A DNA stretch of 64,000 nt from Reyranella humidisoli. Lineage in GTDB: Bacteria > Pseudomonadota > Alphaproteobacteria > Reyranellales > Reyranellaceae. Position 1 is the first letter of the stretch. Every line of letters starts with the position of its first letter. The translations under genes and the position numbers were made by a program. Shown here piece after piece: positions 45,085 to 52,709 of this stretch. The stretch spans positions 2,578,001-2,642,000 of the forward strand of contig NZ_JAHOPB010000001.1 in NCBI RefSeq assembly GCF_019039055.1. Reading direction: 5' to 3'. The notes beneath the pieces are model-generated. The model saw only the letters and a program-made list of their open reading frames with translations. It searched no databases and had not been told where the DNA came from.

Positions 45085-46356
45085 CTACGTCTTCAGCGAA
45101 GAGGGCAAGCCCTCGAAAGCAAACGGATTGAGGAACTGCCGCCGCCAGAAATAGCGGCGGTCAGTGGTCGACAGATTTGCCTCGTCGCAGATGGCGTCCC
45201 ATCGCTTCTTCACGACGTCGACCTGGTGTTTCACGATCCGGCGCGCCTCGGCGGGTTTGAGCAGGAACGAAGACGCGGCCTCGAGGCAGAGCGAAAGCTG
45301 GCTTTGCCGCTCGTTGCCAAGGATGAGCATTGCCTGCCCCGCTTCGGTGCCTGTTCGGGGCTGCGGGCAGATGTCGTAGGCCGGCGTCAAGGCGAGTTCC
45401 CGTCCATCCCAGAAGGCGGCGTGGTTGCGCGCATGATCGTCAGTGTTGCCGCACAGGACGTTGAACACCATGCGGGAGAAAAGTTCGCGGAGCGTTTCCC
45501 GCGGTCCGACGAAGCGATGGCGGACGATCGAAGCCAGGTCCTCGTAGCTGGCATAGCGCGCCAGCATCTCGTCCAGGGCCAAGAGCGTGAGCGCGGACAC
45601 CATGGCACGCCTCGTCCAGCCGGACGCCTGCCGGCGGCGATCGAAGCGCTTGATCAGCAGAACATCCTTGCCGTCGACGCGTTGCAGGCGGACCGGCGCG
45701 ACGTCCAGGCCCGCCTCGGCCGCGAGGCGCATCGCCACATACTCTGCCTTGACGACGCTGTAGACGTCGCCCTGCGCGGAGAATTTCGCGATGTACTTGC
45801 GGTCGCCCTCGACAATCAGCGCCTTGGGGCGCGCACCGCCGATCGAGGTGCCGTGGAACAGCGCCTGGTCGAGATCCGGATTGAGCGGCACGCCGCGCTC
45901 GACCTTGGCCGCGGCCGTCAGCAGTTCCTTCATCGTGGCGTTCGATGCTTCGCGCGGGACGTACTCCGTTGGCGAGTGCTGGAAGTCGAGAGCGCCGATC
46001 CGGTCCGATCCCGAGTCGAGCAGGTAGGTCAGCTCGTCGAGCCGGGCCGTGTCGATGTTCCGCCCGTGCATGCCCAGCTTGCGGTTGATGATGACGCGGC
46101 GGCCCCAGGCGTCTGGCGCCGCGTCGCGCAGGCAGCCCGGCATCGAAAGGTTGTCGAGCAGCGGCAGGCTTCCGCGTCGCAGCGGCAGCTCGGGGTCGTA
46201 GATCGCGATGGCGTCGTCGCGCGCCAGATAGCTGCGGCCATATAGGAACCGGAGCGTGTTGCCGTCGGCCGACAGCCGGCCGGCGACGACCGGCCCGGTC
46301 GCGCCGGGAAGCCAGATCCAGACATAGGCTTCCCGTGGGGTCTCCCTAGAAGTCAT
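45085..46356 (-). CDS. hipA: HipA-family kinase toxin
   Basis: A 423-residue Ser/Thr kinase-like toxin. Conserved marks: GTSIGGARPKALIVEGDRKY, containing the Ser-bearing P-loop-like strand at about residue 168-175 (the autophosphorylation site in E. coli HipA), KAEYVAMRLAAEAGLDVAPV near 205, and the catalytic/metal region RMVFNVLCGNTDDHARNHAA with Asp-Asp-His-x-x-N near 300. The DICPQPRT that follows matches the family Mg2+ DLSP/DICP motif. HipA of E. coli phosphorylates the tRNA-Glu synthetase GltX; the target here is not known. It overlaps the hipB-like gene by 11 bases (46346-46356). Confidence 0.92.
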   Translation of the reverse strand: MTSRETPREAYVWIWLPGATGPVVAGRLSADGNTLRFLYGRSYLARDDAIAIYDPELPLRRGSLPLLDNLSMPGCLRDAAPDAWGRRVIINRKLGMHGRNIDTARLDELTYLLDSGSDRIGALDFQHSPTEYVPREASNATMKELLTAAAKVERGVPLNPDLDQALFHGTSIGGARPKALIVEGDRKYIAKFSAQGDVYSVVKAEYVAMRLAAEAGLDVAPVRLQRVDGKDVLLIKRFDRRRQASGWTRRAMVSALTLLALDEMLARYASYEDLASIVRHRFVGPRETLRELFSRMVFNVLCGNTDDHARNHAAFWDGRELALTPAYDICPQPRTGTEAGQAMLILGNERQSQLSLCLEAASSFLLKPAEARRIVKHQVDVVKKRWDAICDEANLSTTDRRYFWRRQFLNPFAFEGLPSSLKT

Positions 46357-46684
46357 CCTCCTCCTCCTTCCGCGAGGGGCGGACGGACTTGGGGAGCAGG
46401 CCGAGCACGGTGTCGTTGGTGCCGATCGCTTTCCTTATGGTGCTGGCATCGGCATCGAAAAGGCGGACGCCGAGGATGGCGGCGATCTCGAACACCGCGC
46501 CGATGGTGCAGCCCGGATCGCCCCGCTCGATGCGCTGGATGAGCCCACGCGACACGCCGGCCCGCGTCGCCAGTTCCCCGGCGGTTAACTTGCGGTCGAT
46601 GCGGGCGCGCCGGATAAGCTGCCCCAGCAGCGTCAGCGCATCCCGGCTGTAGCGGGAATAGGGCCGGTCAGATGGCTTGGACAT
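46346..46684 (-). CDS. hipB: HipB-family XRE antitoxin/repressor
   Basis: A 112-residue helix-turn-helix protein: LGQLIRRARIDRKLTAGELA then TRAGVSRGLIQRIERGDPGC is a clear XRE HTH (residues 20-65). The C-terminal tail is acidic (RPSRKEEEDDF), consistent with an intrinsically disordered antitoxin tail that blocks HipA. It precedes and overlaps hipA by 11 bases, so both come from one transcript. The AT-rich upstream region has a palindrome at 46719-46734 (see that entry), the probable operator for autoregulation. Confidence 0.9.
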   Translation of the reverse strand: MSKPSDRPYSRYSRDALTLLGQLIRRARIDRKLTAGELATRAGVSRGLIQRIERGDPGCTIGAVFEIAAILGVRLFDADASTIRKAIGTNDTVLGLLPKSVRPSRKEEEDDF

Positions 46685-46694
46685 GATGGTCTGT

Positions 46695-46734
46695 TAATAG
46701 ATCATAAACAAATAATAAGATCTATTTATAGATC
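46695..46734. promoter_or_regulatory. Probable HipB operators (palindrome and half-site)
   Basis: GATCTAT-TT-ATAGATC at 46719-46734 is a perfect 7-bp inverted repeat with a 2-base centre. A second TAATAGATC half-site lies at 46695-46703, just upstream of the hipB start. Spacing of the two ATAGATC units is 31 bp, about three helical turns. Position and symmetry fit HipB autorepression; no experimental support. Confidence 0.7.
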
Positions 46735-46814
46735 AATTTCACTTGAATTCAAACAACGTGTTCTATTAATCGGTCTTTAAATCGATATATGCTCTGTTCA
46801 TTAATCATATTCCT

Positions 46815-46913
46815 TTATCCACGCATAAGGTTGTTCTCGTCACCTGAAGTGTACTTTCTTGACGAGATACCTTTCGAGAAAGGTCTGCCTTTACTTCTTC
46901 TGCCCTTCGTCAT
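46815..46913 (-). CDS. Possible 32-aa basic microprotein
   Basis: A short frame gives MTKGRRSKGRPFSKGISSRK then YTSGDENNLMRG. It is very basic and Ser/Gly-rich. GGGAG lies about 9 bases upstream. It sits in the AT-rich spacer upstream of hipB on the same strand. Could be a leader peptide or chance; no homology is recognised. Confidence 0.3.
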   Translation of the reverse strand: MTKGRRSKGRPFSKGISSRKYTSGDENNLMRG

Positions 46914-47060
46914 TGTCACGCTCTCCCTATTGGCGGTTTGACGTGCGCGAGAAGGGCGGCCCGGTGTCGGATGCCGAAAGCGGCGCGACCCACCCTCTCG
47001 CTCCAACCCGCCAATCCCGCTAAACACCACCCTCATGCTGCGTCGGGGGAGGGTGCGCCA

Positions 47061-48026
47061 ATGAGAAACGGACCGCGGATTATCGTGAATTCGGACGTGC
47101 TGGCACCCGCCGCGATGGCGTTGCTCGAGGCGCGCGGCGCCGAGGTGCGGATGTTGCCGACGCGGGCCTCCGAGGCCGAGATGATCGCGGCGGTGTCCGA
47201 GGCGCCGACCCATGCGATCCTGGTGCGCACCACGCAGATCACGCCGGCCGTCTACGACGCCGCGCCGGACCTGCGCGTCGTCTCCAAGCACGGTGTCGGC
47301 TACGACAATATCGACGTCGCGGCCGCGAGCGCGCGCGGCATCGCGGTGCTGCGCACACACGGCGCCAATGCCCGCTCGGTGGCCGAGCTGGCGCTGGGCA
47401 TGATGCTCTCCGTGCTGCGCTACATGGTGCCGTTCGACACGGCGCTGCGCCAGGGCACCTGGCCGCAATCGGCATTCATGGGCCACGAACTGTCGGGCTC
47501 GAAGCTTGGCATCGTGGGCTGCGGCGCCGTCGGCTCGTCGCTGGTCGCGCTCTGCCGTCCGTTCGATCTCGAGATCCGGATCTACGATCCCTACCTCTTG
47601 CCCGACGCGATCCCCGAAGGCGTCGGCCGCGTTTCGGTCCTCGACGAGCTGCTGGGCTGGGCGGACATCGTCACTCTGCATTGCCCGCTGACCGATGAGA
47701 CCGACCGCATGATCGACGCGGCGGCGCTCGCCCACATGCGCAAGGGCACGTTCCTGGTGAATGCCGGCCGCGGCCCGCTGGTCGACGACGTGGCGCTGGT
47801 CGCCGCGCTGGAGAGCGGCCACCTGGCCGGCGCCGCGCTCGACACCTTCATCGTCGAGCCGCCCGATCCCGACCATCCGCTGTGGAAGCAGAAGAACGTG
47901 GTCTTCACGCCGCATATCGGTGGCTCGACGCGGCAGTCTCTGGAGCGCGTCGCCGTGCAGGCGGTCGAGAACATCTTCTACGTGCTCGACGGCAAGCCGC
48001 CGCTCGCGAAGTGCGTGGTCGGGTGA
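47061..48026 (+). CDS. D-2-hydroxyacid dehydrogenase (SerA-like, NAD-dependent)
   Basis: A 321-residue Rossmann-fold oxidoreductase. The catalytic trio is present: Arg in VNAGRGPLVDDVAL (near 235), Glu in FIVEPPDPDHPLWKQ (near 264) and His in VVFTPHIGGSTRQS (near 282). The NAD-binding loop is LGIVGCGAVGSSLVALC near 146. Family members reduce 2-oxo acids or oxidise D-2-hydroxy acids. The ATG at 47061 has GGGGGAGGG 7 bases upstream, which decides the start over an in-frame ATG at 46938. An HpaI-type aldolase follows after a hairpin, so the pair may process a hydroxy-oxo acid. Confidence 0.9.
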   Translation: MRNGPRIIVNSDVLAPAAMALLEARGAEVRMLPTRASEAEMIAAVSEAPTHAILVRTTQITPAVYDAAPDLRVVSKHGVGYDNIDVAAASARGIAVLRTHGANARSVAELALGMMLSVLRYMVPFDTALRQGTWPQSAFMGHELSGSKLGIVGCGAVGSSLVALCRPFDLEIRIYDPYLLPDAIPEGVGRVSVLDELLGWADIVTLHCPLTDETDRMIDAAALAHMRKGTFLVNAGRGPLVDDVALVAALESGHLAGAALDTFIVEPPDPDHPLWKQKNVVFTPHIGGSTRQSLERVAVQAVENIFYVLDGKPPLAKCVVG

Positions 48027-48044
48027 CGATCGATCCGTCATGTC

Positions 48045-48068
48045 CCTCTCCCCCGAGTGGGGGAGAGG
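48045..48068 (+). terminator. Perfect 10-bp hairpin between dehydrogenase and aldolase genes
   Basis: CCTCTCCCCC-GAGT-GGGGGAGAGG lies 18 bases after the dehydrogenase stop. No T-run follows, so it may only reduce read-through into the aldolase gene or stabilise the upstream mRNA. Confidence 0.55.
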
Positions 48069-48109
48069 AGTCTGAAAGCAGAATCCAAAGTACAGAGAGG
48101 AACAGCCAG

Positions 48110-48898
48110 ATGGCCATCCGCCAGAACGTCATGAAGGCCGCGATGAAGAGCGGCCGCACCGTCGCCAGTTTCAACGTCAACCGCTGGCGCAGCGTCGATG
48201 CCGCCGAGATCGCGAAGTTCGCGGGCTTCGAGTGGATGTTCCTCGATCTCGAGCATTCGACGCTGAGCGAGGATCTGGCGGGGCAGATGTCGATCACCGC
48301 GCTCGCCACCGGCGTGACGCCGATCGCCCGCGTCGGCATGGACCAGTTCTACCAGGCGGCGCGCCTGCTCGATGCCGGCGCCCAGGGCATCGTCTTCCCG
48401 CATGTCGACACGGTCGAGCAGGCGACGCTCGCCGCCGCCGCCACCAAGTATCCGCCGATGGGCACGCGCTCGCTCACCAGCCCGCTCGCCCAGGCCGAGT
48501 TCCAGCGCAGCGGCGATCCGCAGTCGCTGGCCCAGCTCAACGCCGAGACGCTGACCATCGTAATGATCGAGACGCGCACCGCCGTCGCCAATGCCGCCGC
48601 CATCGCCGCCGTCCCGGGCGTCGACGCGCTGATGATCGGCACCTCCGACCTCACCGCCGACTTCGGCATCCCCGGCAGTCAGGGCCACGCCGACATTGCG
48701 GCGGCCTATGCGACGGTCGGCGCGGCGTGCAAGGCCAGCGGCAAGTTCTTCGGCATGGGCGGCGTTTATTCGAAGGAGCTGATCGAGAAGTTCCTGAAGC
48801 ACGGCGTCCAGTTCCTGCTGGGCGGCGCCGACGTCTCCTTCGTCATGGACGGCGCCAAGGCCCGCCGCGAGATGATCGCGGCCGCGGGAAAGGCATAG
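48110..48898 (+). CDS. HpcH/HpaI-family aldolase (262 aa)
   Basis: Metal-dependent class II aldolase of the HpaI/citrate-lyase-beta type. FEWMFLDLEHSTLSEDLAGQ (near 41-60), GAQGIVFPHVDTVEQATLAA near 91 with the metal Glu/Asp region VMIETRTAVANAAAIAAVPG (near 147) and ALMIGTSDLTADFGIPG near 170 are typical. The family cleaves 4-hydroxy-2-oxo acids to pyruvate and an aldehyde. AGAGAGG lies about 7 bases before ATG 48110. The tail of this gene is repeated as a fragment at 50887-50972. The upstream dehydrogenase is likely functionally linked. Confidence 0.9.
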   Translation: MAIRQNVMKAAMKSGRTVASFNVNRWRSVDAAEIAKFAGFEWMFLDLEHSTLSEDLAGQMSITALATGVTPIARVGMDQFYQAARLLDAGAQGIVFPHVDTVEQATLAAAATKYPPMGTRSLTSPLAQAEFQRSGDPQSLAQLNAETLTIVMIETRTAVANAAAIAAVPGVDALMIGTSDLTADFGIPGSQGHADIAAAYATVGAACKASGKFFGMGGVYSKELIEKFLKHGVQFLLGGADVSFVMDGAKARREMIAAAGKA

Positions 48899-48933
48899 AG
48901 GGCGCGGCTCCCAGGCCGGGCCCCGCCGGCATT

Positions 48934-49218
48934 TCAGGATTTGGAGTCAGGGTCCTTGTCTCCCGACGCGGGCGACAGGGGTTCGATGCGCGGATTGGAG
49001 AAGGGCCCGCGATAGGGAGCCGTGCCGGTCGGTTCCTGCGGCAGGCGATCGGCTCGGACCTCCACCACATAGGTGCCGAGAGACCTGTCGATGGGAACGA
49101 CACCGAATTCCGGATTCAGGTCCGCCGAGGCAACGCCGAGCAATGCCGCCGCTTCGGCGATGCTCGGCGACACCTCGCCGGCCGTGATGGTCATAAGCGC
49201 CATTGCAGGAACTGGCAT
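48934..49218 (-). CDS. Small partner of the subtilase, 94 aa
   Basis: A small acidic protein following the subtilase gene by 23 bases on the same strand. Starts MPVPAMALMTITAGEVSPSI, with a middle AAALLGVASADLNPEFGVVP followed by LGTYVVEVRAD, and a disordered-looking tail (RIEPLSPASGDKDPDSKS). The LNPEFGVV...YVVEV segment reads like a small beta domain. Its place and size suggest an inhibitor, propeptide acting in trans, or immunity-type protein for the protease; that is inference only. GGAGG lies 9 bases before ATG 49218. The family is not recognised. Confidence 0.65.
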   Translation of the reverse strand: MPVPAMALMTITAGEVSPSIAEAAALLGVASADLNPEFGVVPIDRSLGTYVVEVRADRLPQEPTGTAPYRGPFSNPRIEPLSPASGDKDPDSKS

Positions 49219-49241
49219 TGGCGTGCCCTCCAAGGAGGCGG

Positions 49242-50588
49242 TCAGACACCCAGGCTATGGGCGGCCGCATCCGGGTCGAGAATGCCATAGCCGTAGTCGC
49301 CATTCCATCCGGCTGGCATGCCGGCGGCAGGTCGCGCCGTCGTCCGAAGCTGGGAGAAAAGATTTCCCGGCGGAGCGGCAGCGGGCGAGAGCCGGGTACG
49401 GAGGGCTGCGACACAGCCTGCTGCGACGGGACAGGCGGCGGACGTGCCGCTGTCCGGCGAGCCGGCGCCGAAAGCCTCGGAACCAAGGAAGTGCGTGTAA
49501 CTCACCAGATCAGGCTTCTGGGGGAACATGTTGGGGATCGAGGGTCCTTGCGAGGAGTAGCCGACGCGCAGATTCGTCGTGTCGCAGCCGCCCACGGTCA
49601 GGACGTCCCGGTAAGCGCTCGCGCCCATGATCGAATGGACCGTGCGATTCTGGCACCGGCCATCGGGGCAATTGCTGCCACAATTGCCCGCCGCGAAGAG
49701 GATGTCCGCGCCATTGCGGGCCAGGAGGGAGAGAAACGCGTAGAAGGGGTGGCCGGGATTGTCGATGAACCGGCCCGGGTGACCGACCGGGAAGTCCCAG
49801 CTGGGATGGAATATCCCCCAGCTGTTGTTGACGACGAGACCGCTGTAGAGCGGTGCTCCTCCGGGAGAGAAGGAGACGGCCCAGAACGCAATCAAGTGCG
49901 CGTAGGCCTGAACAGCGACACTCAATGTACTGCCGACCATTGCCCCGCCGGGCGCATTGCCGCTCAGCACCGGATAGTCGAGAAGCGTGGCCTGGGGGGC
50001 GGCAATCAAGGCGTCAAACGCGCACATCGTGCCGTGATGCACGGGGTGCAGGCCCGGCGCGGTTGGATTTCCGGGAGCCGACCACGAGTTGGCGGCATCG
50101 AATCTGGGAGGCGCGCCTCGCTTTGCCGCGAGATGGGCGAGATTGATGCCGGTGTCCATGATGGCGACGGCGACCTTCTTGCCATCGAGACCCCGTGCGG
50201 CCAGTGCGGCGATGTTCAGCCGGGCCTGGACATTTGGAACGCCCCCTACCGGCGGGTCTCCACCGCAGGTGAGGAACGGTGCAATCGGCGGATCGGCGAA
50301 AAGGCGCACACCATCGACAGCTTCCGGAACGGCGTCAGCGTTTTCCACTTCGACCGTGCCTCGAACGACGAAGTTCTCCGACGCTTTGGGCTGGATGGCC
50401 TCCAGCGAAAGAAAGTCCCGGTTCGCGGTGCCCACGGGTACGGCTGGAAAGCTGTAGTCCACCTGCAGTCGCGCGGGTGTCCGTGCCGTGTCCAGCGGGA
50501 TAGCGGGTTGTCGTCGCAGGGCCGAGGCAATAGCCGATTCGACCAGAGGCTCTTGCGACGGTAGCACGGCCAGGACTGGAATACGCAT
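49242..50588 (-). CDS. Subtilisin-like (S8) serine protease (448 aa)
   Basis: Catalytic triad in the normal order: Asp in VAVAIMDTGINLAHLA (near 145), His in HPVHHGTMCAFDALI (near 185) and Ser in DSGTSAACPVAAGCVAAL (GTSxAxP, near 385). The oxyanion Asn fits LFAAGNCGSNCPDGR near 297. No signal peptide is seen at the start (MRIPVLAVLPSQEPLVESAI), so it may be cytosolic or exported by another route. The first 110 residues could serve as a prodomain. Several Cys (CGSNC...RCQN) could form disulfides. It is followed by the 94-residue partner and flanked on the far side by a fragment of the aldolase gene. Confidence 0.88.
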   Translation of the reverse strand: MRIPVLAVLPSQEPLVESAIASALRRQPAIPLDTARTPARLQVDYSFPAVPVGTANRDFLSLEAIQPKASENFVVRGTVEVENADAVPEAVDGVRLFADPPIAPFLTCGGDPPVGGVPNVQARLNIAALAARGLDGKKVAVAIMDTGINLAHLAAKRGAPPRFDAANSWSAPGNPTAPGLHPVHHGTMCAFDALIAAPQATLLDYPVLSGNAPGGAMVGSTLSVAVQAYAHLIAFWAVSFSPGGAPLYSGLVVNNSWGIFHPSWDFPVGHPGRFIDNPGHPFYAFLSLLARNGADILFAAGNCGSNCPDGRCQNRTVHSIMGASAYRDVLTVGGCDTTNLRVGYSSQGPSIPNMFPQKPDLVSYTHFLGSEAFGAGSPDSGTSAACPVAAGCVAALRTRLSPAAAPPGNLFSQLRTTARPAAGMPAGWNGDYGYGILDPDAAAHSLGV

Positions 50589-51157
50589 GTTGAAAGTCTC
50601 CCTTCTTCAGCTCGTCGGTTCCGCCACACTTCATCCCTCATGGGTATGAACCCAGGCCGCGCGCCCCTTGTGGCTCCCCGTATGGTGGAACCCGCTTGGG
50701 AGTGACGCCTGCGCGAGAGTGTCGGACGCTCAGACGAGTTTGCGCCTCTGTGCTTCGATGGGATGTGAGAAATGCCACCTTGCGCCAGACAAAGAGACGG
50801 GAGCCGGTTACGACTGGCGATACCGCGTCATGACGTTCCTGAAGGAAATGGAACCGCGCGATGGCGGTTGTTTCCTCGGCAGGATCGGCGCCGACGTCTC
50901 CTTCGTCATGGTCGGCGCCAAGGCCCGCCACGAGATGATCGCCGCCGCGGTGAAGGCGTAGAGGGCGCGGCGTTAGGTGATTCGCTCGCTTTCGTGATGC
51001 GGGAATGGTGTAGCGGCAAAGCTTTGCGAAAGGCTTTCTTGAGCCTTTTGTGACACACTCTGTGCGGAAACCGGAAAGAGACGGGCTTGCATGGGCCCTG
51101 TTTCATCACTAGACGAAAGCGCGCGGGGCTTTCCCTCAAACCAATTTGGTGTTTGCA
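50589..51157. other. Intergenic region with gene remnants
   Basis: Between the subtilase and the H-NS-like gene. It holds a frame that reads MGCEKCHLAPDKETGAGYDW (50759 onward, with a CxxCH), which runs into the copied tail of the aldolase gene at 50887. From 50980 to 51157 there is an imperfect palindrome (AGCGGCAAAGCTTTGCGAAAGGCT) and the presumed promoter of the H-NS-like gene. I do not support an intact gene here. Confidence 0.6.
50887..50972 (+). pseudogene. Duplicated 3' end of the HpaI aldolase gene
   Basis: GADVSFVM.GAKAR.EMIAAA.KA and its TAG, together with the following GAGGGCGCGGC, match the end of the intact aldolase gene (about 48826-48905) nearly base for base, with a few changes (D to V, R to H, G to V). 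No upstream part of the aldolase accompanies it. The two copies bracket the subtilase and its partner, so the segment between may have entered by a recombination that duplicated this end. Confidence 0.85.
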
Positions 51158-51493
51158 ATGAAGCGACTGGACTCGATGGACTTCGACGAGCTGCTGGCCC
51201 TCAAGGCGAAGGTCGAGGCGGCCATCGCGGCGCGCGTCGAGAAGGAGCGCAAGCGGCTCACCGCGTCGCTCGAGCGTCTCGACGCGATCGGCATGGGCGG
51301 TGCGCCCGCGCGCGGCAAGCGCGGCCCGCGCGCCGGCGCCGGCAAGGGGCGCAAGATCGAGCCGAAGTATCGCAATCCCGAGAACGCCGACGAAGTCTGG
51401 GCCGGCCGCGGCAACCGTCCGCGCTGGCTGGTCGCCGCGCTGAAGGGCGGCCGCAAGAAGCTCGAAGACTTCGCGGTCGCCGCCGCGAAGTAA
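51158..51493 (+). CDS. H-NS family DNA-binding protein (111 aa)
   Basis: Nucleoid protein. The N-terminal half is a charged coiled coil for dimerisation (MDFDELLALKAKVEAAIAAR then VEKERKRLTASLERLD). The C-terminal half has the H-NS DNA-binding core: IEPKYRNPENADEVWAGRGN followed by RPRWLVAALKGGRKKLEDFA, matching the KYRNP..P...W.GRG..P.WL pattern. Such proteins silence AT-rich, acquired DNA. The linker is Arg/Gly/Ala-rich. ATG 51158 is preferred; TTG 51146 and GTG 51149 extend it by a few residues. A CCTCCCCCTT/AAGGGGGAGG hairpin at 51509-51531 follows. Confidence 0.88.
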   Translation: MKRLDSMDFDELLALKAKVEAAIAARVEKERKRLTASLERLDAIGMGGAPARGKRGPRAGAGKGRKIEPKYRNPENADEVWAGRGNRPRWLVAALKGGRKKLEDFAVAAAK

Positions 51494-51790
51494 GACGCCT
51501 CTCATGCTCCTCCCCCTTCACAAGGGGGAGGGCTATCGCCTATGACCTGGAACGTCGGAATGGCCGGCGTTCCTGAAGAAGGCCAAGGGTCCCTCACTGC
51601 GTTCGGGATGACAATGTTGCTGGGACTGGCGCAGTGCGCCGATCAGGCAAACGCTGTCATCGCGGGCGGGGCAGCCCCCGCCTTGGAGCGGCGCGAAGGA
51701 GCTTAACGCCCGCGGCGAAGGCCTTCGGTCGTTCCGTCAGGTCCTTCGCTGCGCTCAGGACGACAGTTGGCAGCCTGACGGCATTGCGCC
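51494..51790. repeat. Intergenic spacer with family A repeat pieces
   Basis: Hairpin CCTCCCCCTT-CAC-AAGGGGGAGG (51509-51531), then repeat family A sequence: AAGGGTCCCTCACTGCGTTC at about 51585, GATGACAATGTTGC, GGCGCAGTGCGCCGATCA at about 51627-51644, and AGGTCCTTCGCTGCGCTCAG at 51742-51761 before GACGACAG. No gene supported. Confidence 0.7.
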
Positions 51791-52654
51791 TCAGGCGGCG
51801 GCGTCGAGGACGTCGAGCAGGCCGGGGCGGACGCCCAGTTGCTCGACGAGCTGGTCGAGCTTGCGGCGCGCGAGCGGGTTGGCCTGCTGGTGGCGCGTCG
51901 CGAGGATCAGCTCGTTCTTCAGCGAATGTTCGAGGCCGGTGAACTCGGTGACCCTCACCTTGTAGCCGTGCGCCTCCAGCACCAGCCCGCGCAGCACGTT
52001 GGTGGCATGCGCGCCGAACTCGCGGCGGTGCATCGGATGGCGCCACAGCTGGTCGATCGGCGCGGGCTTCGCGCCCTCCAGCAGCGACGCGACCTCGGCC
52101 TGGCAGCACGGGATCAGCGCGACCACCTTCGCCTGGTGGCGCAGCGCGAAGCGGATCGCGTCGTCGGTGGCGGTGTCGCAGGCATGCAGCGCCGTCACCA
52201 TGTCGGCGCGGCCGCCGGGCAGCGCGATGTTCACGATCTCGCCCGCGACGAAGGACAGGCGATCGAAGCCGCATTTCTGCGCCAGCGCCTGCGCGCGCTC
52301 GACCAGTTCGGCACGCACGTCGACGCCCACCAGCGAGCCGTGGCCGGCCGGCCCGACGACGAGATCGTAGAGCAGGAAGCCGAGATAGGATTTGCCGGTG
52401 CCGAGATCGGCGAGGATCGCGTCCGGCCGCTCGGCCAGCAGAGCGTCGAGCGATGGGCGCAGCAGCTGCACCAGATGCAGCACTTGCTTCAGCTTGCGCC
52501 GCGAATCGAGGTTGAGCCCGCCGTCGCGCGTCAGCACGTGCAGCGCCTTCAGCAGCTCCACCGAACTTTTCCGCGCGCCACCGGGCCAGACCTCGGCCAG
52601 GACCTTCTGCGCGGCGATCACGTCGGGACGTTCGCGGGATGAATGCTTGGACAT
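51791..52654 (-). CDS. SAM-dependent methyltransferase (Methyltransf_32-like), 287 aa
   Basis: Class I methyltransferase fold. The SAM loop is AILADLGTGKSYLGFLLYDL (near 82-101), with the second motif VVGPAGHGSLVGVDVRAELV (acidic VD) and the catalytic-side MVTALHACDTATDDAIRFAL near 150. LHACDTATDDA is typical of the GSTCD/METTL25-like methyltransferase group. Two Cys in VVALIPCCQAEVASLLEG are also conserved there. Substrate unknown; rRNA or small molecules are possible. ATG 52654 was chosen over 52690 because the leader of the longer form is not protein-like. Confidence 0.82.
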   Translation of the reverse strand: MSKHSSRERPDVIAAQKVLAEVWPGGARKSSVELLKALHVLTRDGGLNLDSRRKLKQVLHLVQLLRPSLDALLAERPDAILADLGTGKSYLGFLLYDLVVGPAGHGSLVGVDVRAELVERAQALAQKCGFDRLSFVAGEIVNIALPGGRADMVTALHACDTATDDAIRFALRHQAKVVALIPCCQAEVASLLEGAKPAPIDQLWRHPMHRREFGAHATNVLRGLVLEAHGYKVRVTEFTGLEHSLKNELILATRHQQANPLARRKLDQLVEQLGVRPGLLDVLDAAA

Positions 52655-52709
52655 GAGGGTGCTTGTGGGCGAGCAGCAGCGCGGGCGCAAGTCCGCGCCC
52701 TGCCGCGTG

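Larger units (their letters stand above)
46685..47060. other. AT-rich spacer upstream of hipBA
   Basis: About 375 bases between hipB and the hydroxyacid dehydrogenase. The first 130 bases are strongly AT-rich, unlike the rest of the window, and hold the hipB operators and a further stretch CTATTAATCGGTCTTTAAAT with related half-sites. The second half regains high GC and provides the promoter region of the dehydrogenase (GTCGGGGGAGGG ribosome site before 47061). The small basic frame at 46815-46913 is the only candidate gene. Confidence 0.65.
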
